64,000 nucleotides of DNA from Candidatus Riflebacteria bacterium HGW-Riflebacteria-1. GTDB taxonomy: Bacteria; Muiribacteriota; Ozemobacteria; Ozemobacterales; Ozemobacteraceae. Both the position numbers and the translations under genes were made by a program. The notes under the pieces were generated by a model. It searched no databases, was not told where the DNA came from, and saw nothing but the letters and a program-made list of their open reading frames with translations. Below, in pieces: positions 26,969-33,950 of this stretch. Position 1 is the first letter of the stretch, and the number at the start of each line of letters is the position of its first letter. The DNA lies in contig PGYB01000010.1 in assembly GCA_002839445.1 (NCBI GenBank), positions 186,001 through 250,000 on the forward strand, in the 5' to 3' direction.

Positions 26969-27444
26969 AAAATGATGGAATAATCAGTCCAGAAGAACTT
27001 TCACCAGTAGTTCCGCCGGCAGATCGCCTTGCCAGAGGCCCGGTCGCGATTATTGAGTGCCTGCAGGATATTCCCTGCGATCCATGCGTGTCTGCCTGCC
27101 CGGTAAAAGCCATCAAAATGAAAGAAGGCATCACCGACAGGCCATTACTCGAATTCGATACCTGCACCGGCTGCGGCCTATGTATACCAAAATGTCCCGG
27201 CCTGGCAATCTTCGTCGTCAACATGAAGCACACTCCCGGCATGGCAACTGTTTCGATGAGCTACGAACAGCTTCCCGTTCCAGAAAAGGGGCAGGAAGTT
27301 ACCGCGCTTGACCGTTCTGGCAAGGATGTCGGCAAGGTAAAGGTAGTGCGCGTCGTTAATCCGCCGGGCTATGATCACACAGCTGTCATTACCATCGAAG
27401 TGCCCGCCGATCAGGTCAACAACATTCGCGCGATCAGAGTCTAA
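26962..27444 (+). CDS. 4Fe-4S dicluster ferredoxin-like subunit
   Basis: A 160-residue protein with two [4Fe-4S] motifs, CDPCVSACPVKAI and CTGCGLCIPKCPG, in residues 35-85, and a C-terminal beta-rich extension of about 70 residues (GKDVGKVKVVRVVNPPGYD). It probably carries electrons within or out of the flavin oxidoreductase complex. Presence of this subunit separates the complex from three-gene HcnABC and makes it resemble anaerobic amino-acid dehydrogenases. The start overlaps the preceding gene. Confidence 0.9.
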   Translation: MLKNDGIISPEELSPVVPPADRLARGPVAIIECLQDIPCDPCVSACPVKAIKMKEGITDRPLLEFDTCTGCGLCIPKCPGLAIFVVNMKHTPGMATVSMSYEQLPVPEKGQEVTALDRSGKDVGKVKVVRVVNPPGYDHTAVITIEVPADQVNNIRAIRV

Positions 27445-27455
27445 GGGAGAGCACC

Positions 27456-27746
27456 ATGAAAATCATCTGCAGATGTCAGGATGTAAGCGAAGACGAAATT
27501 ATTGCCGCCATAAGACAGGGCGCCACCACTATTGACGAAATCAGACGACTGGTCAGAGCCGGTATGGGCTCATGCCAGGGGCGCACCTGCCGCCGTCTTG
27601 TTGCACAAATCATCAGTCGCGAGCTTAAGACGCCAGCGGCAGAAATATATCCACCTACCTTCCGACCGCCTAATCGCCCGGTTTCGTTTGAATTGATCAT
27701 GGCCGAGCGTGAGCGTCAGGAAACAGAAGATGGAGAAAAGAAATGA
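27456..27746 (+). CDS. BFD-like [2Fe-2S]-binding subunit
   Basis: A 96-residue protein with the bacterioferritin-associated ferredoxin signature: CRCQDVSEDEI at the start and GMGSCQGRTC about 32 residues later. In relatives this domain is fused to the C-terminus of the FAD subunit; here it is a separate gene. It overlaps the following oxidase gene by four bases. It binds a [2Fe-2S] cluster and probably links the two flavin subunits. Confidence 0.9.
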   Translation: MKIICRCQDVSEDEIIAAIRQGATTIDEIRRLVRAGMGSCQGRTCRRLVAQIISRELKTPAAEIYPPTFRPPNRPVSFELIMAERERQETEDGEKK

Positions 27747-28888
27747 ACAGAGCTTTTGACGCAGTAATCATCGGCGGTGGCATTCTTGGCATCGCCACGG
27801 CGTATGAACTGGCGCGCGCGGGCATGAAAAATGTTTGCGTTCTCGAACGCCACTATCTGGCCAGCGGTTCAACCGGACGCTGTGGCGGCGGGTTCAGACA
27901 GCAGTGGAGCACCGAAGCCAACACGCATCTCGCCATGGATTCAGTTAAGCGCCTTGAAGGGCTCGAAGAAGAGCTTGGTTATCGCACCGAATTTTTTCAG
28001 GGTGGCTATCTGATTCTCGCCCACACACCAGAAGAAGAACAACAGTTCGCCACAAATGTTGAGATGCAGCGCCGCCTTGGCCTCGACGTTAATGTTGTCG
28101 ATGCCGACGAAGCCGTCAAAATAGTGCCTTTCCTCAACAAAGAAATGATCAGAAAAGCGACCTGGTGCCCTAAAGACGGTCATATCAACCCGTTTCTGCT
28201 GACCCAGGGATACGCCAACGCGGCGCGCCGACTTGGAGTACAGATTCATCTCTGGACCAATGTTGTGGGCATCATGAAAAAGAGCGACACCTTTTTTGTC
28301 ATGACCGAAGCCGGCAACACCTACCAGACACCGCTGCTGTTCAACTGTGCTGGCGGCTTCTCGCGCAGCATCGGCGCCATGCTGAATGTAGAAATTCCGG
28401 TAGACCCCTATCGTCACGAAATCCTGGTAACCGAACCGGTTGAACGCCTGTGGAACCCAATGGTAATCAGCTTCAGTGTTGGCCTGTATGCGCGCCAGGA
28501 AATGAGTGGCGGCGTGGTCATGGGCATGGGCGACCCCAATGAGCCGGTTGGCACCTTTGTCGGCAGCTCAATGCACTTTATGTATGAGATGGCACAACGC
28601 TTCACCAGGCTTTTCCCGAAACTCGACAAGCTCAGAATCGTAAGACAATGGGCCGGGCTCTACGAAATGACCGCTGATGCCCAGCCAATTCTCGGACCGG
28701 TTGATGAGGTCGACAACTTTATACAGGCGAGCGGCTTTTCAGGTCATGGCCTGATGCTCGCTCCGGCGGTAAGCCAGCTTCTTGCCGATATGGTTATCAA
28801 CAAAAAGAAGAGCGAAGTAGTCGACAGCCTGTGTGTTAAACGCCTCTATAACCTGAAAAATGTGAACAGGGAAAAATCAGTAGTTTAA
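27743..28888 (+). CDS. DAO-family FAD-dependent oxidoreductase (sarcosine oxidase beta/HcnC-like)
   Basis: A 381-residue flavoenzyme with FAD motif GGGILGIATAYELAR (about 11-25), the family box GSTGRCGGGFRQQW (about 42-55) and the late FAD contact GFSGHGLMLAPAV (about 332-344). This is the substrate-oxidising subunit acting on a secondary amine or amino acid such as sarcosine, proline, D-hydroxyproline or glycine; the sequence alone does not decide. It ends the five-gene operon that begins at 25557. Confidence 0.93.
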   Translation: MNRAFDAVIIGGGILGIATAYELARAGMKNVCVLERHYLASGSTGRCGGGFRQQWSTEANTHLAMDSVKRLEGLEEELGYRTEFFQGGYLILAHTPEEEQQFATNVEMQRRLGLDVNVVDADEAVKIVPFLNKEMIRKATWCPKDGHINPFLLTQGYANAARRLGVQIHLWTNVVGIMKKSDTFFVMTEAGNTYQTPLLFNCAGGFSRSIGAMLNVEIPVDPYRHEILVTEPVERLWNPMVISFSVGLYARQEMSGGVVMGMGDPNEPVGTFVGSSMHFMYEMAQRFTRLFPKLDKLRIVRQWAGLYEMTADAQPILGPVDEVDNFIQASGFSGHGLMLAPAVSQLLADMVINKKKSEVVDSLCVKRLYNLKNVNREKSVV

Positions 28889-28901
28889 CGTCGCGGGTAC
28901 A

Positions 28902-28930
28902 TTGACGAAAACGTTTTTTATCCTTAAACT
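28902..28930 (+). promoter_or_regulatory. Promoter of the metallopeptidase gene
   Basis: TTGACG at 28902-28907 and TAAACT at 28925-28930 with 17-base spacing. The downstream open frame reaches back across this site, but the real start is at 28965, after AAGGAGG. Confidence 0.65.
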
Positions 28931-28964
28931 TAAAAAAATACACCTGATAAGGAGGCTTACTATA

Positions 28965-30746
28965 ATGCAAGCCCGTAGTAATCGAAAACTGGCCCTGTTT
29001 GTAGCGTTCTGCACACTGTTTTCTGGCAGTGTTTTCGCAAGGCAGCCAGTTACAAACATATCCAGCGATGCCAATCCCCTTGGCGATAAACCAATCGTCA
29101 TGATGGAGCCAGTCACCACCGGTAAAGGCAACATAATCGGCAATTTCCTCGGCAAGGTTCTCAACCTGCCCAAGACAGTAAAACTCGACGACGCCGGTTT
29201 CCTTCTTTTCGGTCTCTCGGCTGACGCGATGCAGGTAACTCCTGCTGACAATAAAAGCTTTCATGTGCAAAAAGTGCTGCCATACCTCACCGACAGCAAA
29301 GAGATGAAAGATGTTCTCAAGCTGCGCCGCACAGCGCGCCAGATTCGTTATCAGACTCTCAAAGACACTGTTAACAAAGCATCAGGCATAAACGCCGAAC
29401 AGAAAGCCGGCATAAACAACTTTATGTCGCAGTCAGTCGGCTCACCGCTCATCGTCATGGGCAAGTCGCCGCTTCCCAGTTTTATGCCGTCACCAGGCCC
29501 CTGCATGATCCCGATGGGCGGCGAAATGGTCGAAAACAAAACCGGCAAAAGACTCGGCATCGAGACTTCGATGATCTGCATTCTTGATATCGGCGAAGGC
29601 AAAGAAATACTCTTCTCAGTCGAAAACGCCATGAAGAATGACACTCTCGATATCGTAGTTGCCCACGAAACAGGTCACGCCATGCAGTTCGACCTCTATG
29701 GCAAACTTTTCCAGAAAATTCAGCGCACCAGCTCAAATGGCCACGATGCTCCGATCATCACTGATCTTGGCCTGGCATACATCGAAGGCTGGGCAGAAGC
29801 ATTTGAGGCCGTCTATGGCCCGGCTAACCCCAAACTTGCTGAAAAAGACCGCAAAAAGCACAACATCTCTGAATTCCTCTATAGCCGTCAGGACCCGATA
29901 CGCCGCGACCGTTATGTCTGGGCAACCACGACAGGCAAAAAGACCGGTGTTCTCAAAAACGGCCTGCAGCTTATGTCTACCGAAGGTGTTGTCGCCGGTC
30001 ATTTCTATGATATCCTCACCAGCCGCGCCATTAACGCTCCTTTCGAAAAGTCAGTTCAGACAATGCTGACCTCGCCGATGAACTTCGTCGAATTTATCAA
30101 CAACTACGTCAAGCTTTTTCCCGAAGACAAACGTGTTGTTTACCGCATCATCCTCGAAAATTCTCACTATGTGACCATGGACGCGCAGGCAGCCCAGGCT
30201 TACAAAAACTATTACGAAAACAAAGTTGGCTACACCCAGAATAAAGTCAGCAAAGGCGATTTTGAAAAAATCAAGAAAGATTACAAGGCTTACACTGAAG
30301 GTCTGTTTGCCAAAGCCATGAAAAACGGCGATATCTTTGCCAACGTTGGCCCGCAGATGTGGTTTGCCGGCAAAATCAATCTCAGCAATATTAAGAGCGA
30401 ACCGACAGCCGCCAAAAAGATCATGGCCAAGGCTTTTGGCAAAAAAGACAAGTTCTACGAATTCAGACTCGACCTGAATACCGCTACCGCAGACATGTTC
30501 AGAATGATCGGTTTTGCAGAAGCAGATGCCGCCAAACTGGTTGAAGCCCGCGATAAAACAGGCTTTTTCAAGGGTGGCAACCCGGTTAACATCATCAAGC
30601 AGGTCGTTGGTGACGAAAGATTCGGCAAATACAATTCCGTGCTCAACCTCGCCCCGTATGACCACAGCAAAGCTGATGCCATCGCTCAATACAAAGAGCA
30701 GTCTCTCGCCCTCTGGCCCGAAGACATCGCTAAACTCGGCAACTGA
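28965..30746 (+). CDS. Secreted HExxH zinc metallopeptidase with C-terminal helix-hairpin-helix
   Basis: A 593-residue protein with a signal peptide (ALFVAFCTLFSGSVFA). The zinc motif HETGH is at 234-238, preceded by DIVVA. The glutamate-rich helix YIEGWAEAFEAVYG about 40 residues later may give the third ligand, as in gluzincins. The C-terminal 90 residues (about 500-590) resemble a ComEA-type helix-hairpin-helix (LDLNTATADMFRMIGFAEAD), normally a DNA-binding fold. The combination is unusual. AAGGAGG precedes the ATG. The substrate is unknown; the family is not one I can name. Confidence 0.85.
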   Translation: MQARSNRKLALFVAFCTLFSGSVFARQPVTNISSDANPLGDKPIVMMEPVTTGKGNIIGNFLGKVLNLPKTVKLDDAGFLLFGLSADAMQVTPADNKSFHVQKVLPYLTDSKEMKDVLKLRRTARQIRYQTLKDTVNKASGINAEQKAGINNFMSQSVGSPLIVMGKSPLPSFMPSPGPCMIPMGGEMVENKTGKRLGIETSMICILDIGEGKEILFSVENAMKNDTLDIVVAHETGHAMQFDLYGKLFQKIQRTSSNGHDAPIITDLGLAYIEGWAEAFEAVYGPANPKLAEKDRKKHNISEFLYSRQDPIRRDRYVWATTTGKKTGVLKNGLQLMSTEGVVAGHFYDILTSRAINAPFEKSVQTMLTSPMNFVEFINNYVKLFPEDKRVVYRIILENSHYVTMDAQAAQAYKNYYENKVGYTQNKVSKGDFEKIKKDYKAYTEGLFAKAMKNGDIFANVGPQMWFAGKINLSNIKSEPTAAKKIMAKAFGKKDKFYEFRLDLNTATADMFRMIGFAEADAAKLVEARDKTGFFKGGNPVNIIKQVVGDERFGKYNSVLNLAPYDHSKADAIAQYKEQSLALWPEDIAKLGN

Positions 30747-30772
30747 TATAAGCTTGTAAAGCTGGTAAAAAG

Positions 30773-30805
30773 AGAGCCGCCCATTTTCGGGGCGGCTCTT
30801 TTGTT
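30773..30805 (+). terminator. Intrinsic terminator
   Basis: AGAGCCGCCC and GGGCGGCTCT form a 10-bp perfect stem followed by TTTTGTTTTG, 26 bases after the metallopeptidase stop. Confidence 0.92.
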
Positions 30806-30826
30806 TTGCCTTGCTTGGTGATAACG

Positions 30827-31015
30827 TCAGCGGCGGTTCTGCCAGCCGTTTTCCCACCAGGTGCGTGAGTTGGCACGGCAGAGAATAACCGGCTTACTCT
30901 GCGGTTTTACCGAAACGGCCAGGGCACCGACAATGCGCGGCAGCGAAGTTTCGGGTTGCACTCTGGCGTGACGACGGCTGAGATAGAATTCAGAAAATAA
31001 TGAGTGTCTAAGCAT
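30827..31015 (-). CDS. Small basic protein, unknown function
   Basis: A 62-residue, arginine-rich open frame (HSLFSEFYLSRRHARVQPE). It is supported by translational coupling: its ATG overlaps the stop of the upstream coiled-coil gene (TGATG) and GAGGAGC lies eight bases upstream. It resembles no known family. It could be a genuine small gene or a chance frame; the ribosome site and overlap favour the former. Confidence 0.5.
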   Translation of the reverse strand: MLRHSLFSEFYLSRRHARVQPETSLPRIVGALAVSVKPQSKPVILCRANSRTWWENGWQNRR

Positions 31016-31287
31016 CAGTTGCTCCTCATACCCGGGCGCGGCCCTCTTCTTGCACGACAGAGGTCTTCAAGCTCTGACTCGAGCTGTCTGAGTTTGCGAT
31101 CAATGGTGTTAAGGCGGTCGATTTCCTCACGGCACTTTTCTGAAATTTCTTCTTCAACAATCTTTTCTTCGCGCTTGAGCGCTTCGATTGAATTCTGTAT
31201 AAGTTTCAGCCGCAGCTTTTCTTCGTTGTTCAACTGCAGATCGGCATCTGGTTCACGCGTTCTGAACAAAGGGACTAGTACACCCAT
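31015..31287 (-). CDS. Small coiled-coil protein, unknown function
   Basis: A 90-residue protein, charged and helical from about residue 18 to 78 (EEKLRLKLIQNSIEALKREE), with a basic C-terminus RARRGPRPGMR. There is no signal peptide. ATG at 31287 has GGAGGG at proper spacing and is preferred over the GTG at 31293. It is coupled to the 62-residue gene downstream. Function is unknown; such short coiled coils often serve as structural or adaptor subunits. Confidence 0.65.
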   Translation of the reverse strand: MGVLVPLFRTREPDADLQLNNEEKLRLKLIQNSIEALKREEKIVEEEISEKCREEIDRLNTIDRKLRQLESELEDLCRARRGPRPGMRSN

Positions 31288-31407
31288 CTTCACCCTCCGT
31301 TATTCTAATTGTCAGCCGCCTTGATCAGCGACCTTTATTCTATCGGCAAACATCGTCAAATAACTTAGTGGTAATACCGCGCGGCACAGCACCAGCTCAA
31401 TTCAGGC

Positions 31408-31436
31408 TTGCGTTAGCAGGCAGATTGGGTTAAATT
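31408..31436 (+). promoter_or_regulatory. Candidate promoter of the alkaline phosphatase gene
   Basis: TTGCGT at 31408 and TAAATT at 31431 with 17-base spacing, 33 bases before the ATG. The match is moderate. No PhoB box is obvious. Confidence 0.35.
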
Positions 31437-31469
31437 CTTTTTTATACAGAGAACTGAAAGGAAGTAAAC

Positions 31470-32582
31470 ATGTCACTCAAGTCAAAGCATATTCGCCTCT
31501 GGGTCATTATTTTTCTGGTCATTGCAACCATCGCATCTGCCCAATCAGATGCGAAACCCAAAAATATAATTCTGCTTATTGGCGACGGAATGGGCGTTGC
31601 GCATGTAACTGCTGCAAAGCTGGTTTACGGGTCGCTCAACCTGGAGCGCTTCAAAATCATGGGAATGCACATAACAGGTTCTGCCAACGATTACGTCACC
31701 GACTCGGCAGCAGCTGGCACAGCTCTGGCCACAGGCTTCACCACCAATAACGACGTAGTAGGCCTCGACCGCGAAGGCAAGCCGCTCAAAAACATCATGG
31801 AATACGCAAAAGATGCTGGCAAGCGCACTGGTATTGCCGTTACTTCTATTCTGCCGCATGCCACTCCGGCCGCCTTTTCCTCGCACCACAAGGCGCGCTA
31901 CGAGTATGACACCATAACTGCCAAGCAGGTCGAATTCGGTCTCGACATCATGATTGGCGGTGGCCTCAACAATTACTACCCGAAGTCGTTTCGCGGCAGC
32001 CGACGCAGAGACGAGAGGCATCTGCTGAACGAATTGCGCGACAAGATGTCGGTTGTTACCTCTTACAAAGCGCTTTCTCAGCTAAAAAGAGTCAGAAATC
32101 TCGCAGCCATTCTCGATGGCGGCCATCTGCCACATGCCACAAAACGCGATTACACTCTGGGCGACCTGACCGACAAGGCAATAGAACTGTTGAACGTCAA
32201 AGATCAGGGCTTTGTATTGATGGTCGAAGGATCGCAGATCGACCTTGCCGCTCACGACAACGACATGGATCGCGTTCTCGCTGAAACACTCGACTTTGAC
32301 AAAGCGGTAAAAAGTGCTCTCGACTTTGCCGAAAAAGATGGCAATACCCTCGTCGTAGTTACCTCCGATCACGAGACCGGCGGCCTCACTCTGCCTATGG
32401 GCTCAATGGAAAATGGCAAGATAGTAAAGCCAGTTTTCTCATCAGATAACCACACCGCGGCTATGGTTCCGACTTTTGCCTTCGGACCCGGTGCTGAAAA
32501 ATTTGGCGGCATGTATGACATAACCCACGTTGGTAAAACCCTTATTGAGCTGGTAAAGAACAATGAACAGCCCTGTAACTGA
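31470..32582 (+). CDS. Alkaline phosphatase (PhoA family)
   Basis: A 370-residue secreted enzyme. The signal peptide (LWVIIFLVIATIASAQS) is followed by metal motif LLIGDGMGVAHV, the nucleophile segment TDSAAAGTALATG, and the late metal-binding VTSDHETGG. It lacks the crown insertions of larger homologues, close to the short bacterial type. It hydrolyses phosphate monoesters in the periplasm using two zinc and one magnesium ion. The CD1871A-type small gene begins inside its last codons. Confidence 0.95.
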   Translation: MSLKSKHIRLWVIIFLVIATIASAQSDAKPKNIILLIGDGMGVAHVTAAKLVYGSLNLERFKIMGMHITGSANDYVTDSAAAGTALATGFTTNNDVVGLDREGKPLKNIMEYAKDAGKRTGIAVTSILPHATPAAFSSHHKARYEYDTITAKQVEFGLDIMIGGGLNNYYPKSFRGSRRRDERHLLNELRDKMSVVTSYKALSQLKRVRNLAAILDGGHLPHATKRDYTLGDLTDKAIELLNVKDQGFVLMVEGSQIDLAAHDNDMDRVLAETLDFDKAVKSALDFAEKDGNTLVVVTSDHETGGLTLPMGSMENGKIVKPVFSSDNHTAAMVPTFAFGPGAEKFGGMYDITHVGKTLIELVKNNEQPCN

Positions 32583-32724
32583 ATCAAGCAGGCTTAAACT
32601 TTCCACGCTGCTGTTGATTGTTGCAGCTCTGCTTCTGATGTTCGCCGGCTTTAAGAATGGCGAGCATCGCAGCTACTTTCAGAAAGCCGTCATGGTGTGC
32701 ACACAATGCATCGGGCTGGGTTAA
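32563..32724 (+). CDS. Small CD1871A-family CXXC membrane protein
   Basis: A 53-residue frame found between the phosphatase and the NapH-like gene, overlapping both (20 bases and about 19 bases). It has one transmembrane helix (LSTLLLIVAALLLMFAGF) and ends KAVMVCTQCIGLG, matching the CxxCIGxG C-terminus of CD1871A-type CXXC proteins known from anaerobes. Those occur next to NapH-like 4Fe-4S membrane ferredoxins, as here. The pair of cysteines could carry thiol redox chemistry or bind a metal. Function has not been established. Confidence 0.85.
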   Translation: MNSPVTESSRLKLSTLLLIVAALLLMFAGFKNGEHRSYFQKAVMVCTQCIGLG

Positions 32725-33650
32725 ATATCAGACTTTGGGTGCAGGCGATTGCCACCCTGCTCACCAATGCTTATCTCAAAGGCTTTAAGACCGGCACTTT
32801 ATACACCGGTCCATTAAAACATGTCTGCGTGCCAACGCTGAACTGCTACAGTTGCCCGGCCGCCATGTATTCGTGCCCGATCGGCGCAATACAGGTAACC
32901 ATTGCCGGCGCCGGCGGCGTTGATCTGACTGCTACCCAGGGGCTGTGGGCCCGGCTGGTTGCCATCTCGACTTCTTTGCCCATGCTGACCATCGGCTTTC
33001 TTATGCTGGTCGGCGGTATTGTCGGGCGGGCTGCCTGCGGCTGGATCTGCCCCTTTGGCTGGTTTCAGGAATTGCTCAATAAAATTCCGTCGCCAAAATT
33101 CAATGGCCCGGTCATTTTTAAATACGCCAAGTATATTATTCTGATCGTCTTCGTCTTTCTGCTGCCGGCTTTCTGGCTTGACGAATTTGATGGCGGCGAG
33201 CCCTCTTTCTGCAAGTACATCTGCCCGGCCGGCACCCTTGAGGGTGGCCTGCCAATAGCCTGGCTGCAGCCGGCAGTACGCAGTCAGCTCGGCTGGCTGT
33301 TCACCTGGAAAACCTCATTACTGGCACTGATTCTCGTCTTGTCGGTCTTTTTCAGGCGCCCGTTCTGCCGCTGGCTCTGCCCGCTCGGCGCCTTTTACGG
33401 ACCGCTTAACCGGGTCAGCCTGTATCAGCTGAAAATCGACGAGAAGGCCTGCATACATTGCGGCGCCTGTTCAAAAAAGTGCCCGGTAAGCCTTGATGTG
33501 CCGCGCGAACTCGACAACGCCGAATGTCTGCGCTGCCTTGACTGTCGTGGTGTCTGCCCGGTAAATGTCATCAGCCTCACCGGCCCCGGCCTTAAAAGCA
33601 AGACACAGCCTCCAGAGCAAGTCGCCGAAGCCAAAAAACAGACCATCTGA
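32706..33650 (+). CDS. NapH/YccM-like polyferredoxin membrane protein
   Basis: About 314 residues with four to five transmembrane helices. Cysteine motifs face the cytoplasm: CVPTLNCYSCP at the N-terminus, CGWICPFGW, CRWLCPLGA, and two C-terminal [4Fe-4S] sites CIHCGACSKKCP and CLRCLDCRGVCP. It is an electron-transfer protein between the membrane and a soluble or periplasmic partner. ATG 32706 is chosen; a GTG at 32697 is possible. Overlap with the CXXC gene implies translational coupling and a shared redox job. Confidence 0.92.
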   Translation: MHRAGLNIRLWVQAIATLLTNAYLKGFKTGTLYTGPLKHVCVPTLNCYSCPAAMYSCPIGAIQVTIAGAGGVDLTATQGLWARLVAISTSLPMLTIGFLMLVGGIVGRAACGWICPFGWFQELLNKIPSPKFNGPVIFKYAKYIILIVFVFLLPAFWLDEFDGGEPSFCKYICPAGTLEGGLPIAWLQPAVRSQLGWLFTWKTSLLALILVLSVFFRRPFCRWLCPLGAFYGPLNRVSLYQLKIDEKACIHCGACSKKCPVSLDVPRELDNAECLRCLDCRGVCPVNVISLTGPGLKSKTQPPEQVAEAKKQTI

Positions 33651-33689
33651 CCTGCTGAGCAACCTGTGTTATTGCGAGCACATCAGGTA

Positions 33690-33774
33690 GTCATCCTGCG
33701 CGAAGTCGCAGGATCCATGAATGACAACAGATATGGATTCTGAGACTTCGCCTGACGGCTACGCGCAGAATGAC
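33690..33774. repeat. REP-like palindromic element, copy C
   Basis: An 85-bp element with the same two-hairpin plan as copies A and B: GTCATCCTGCGCGAAGTCGCAGGATCC then GATTCTGAGACTTCGCCTGACGGC...GCGCAGAATGAC, but with a different middle. It lies in the 300-bp gap 33651-33950 between convergent genes. The rest of that gap contains a short GTCTTTGCGACTGCGAGG stretch also seen as a common filler repeat and no gene. Confidence 0.8.
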
Positions 33775-33950
33775 ATAGAGCGCCTGCGAACACTGTATTC
33801 TTTTGTTCAGCCGGCTGTTCTTTGTGTCTTTGCGACTGCGAGGCATAGCCGAAGCAGCAAGCAATCTCTCTGGCAGAAGATCACCCATAGTTAATTTTTG
33901 CCTGATGCAAATCGTAGTCGATGACGAGCACGAGCACGAATAATGCACGA

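Noticed and set aside
30051..30857. A 268-codon minus-strand frame
   Set aside because: It is antisense to the metallopeptidase and spans its terminator.
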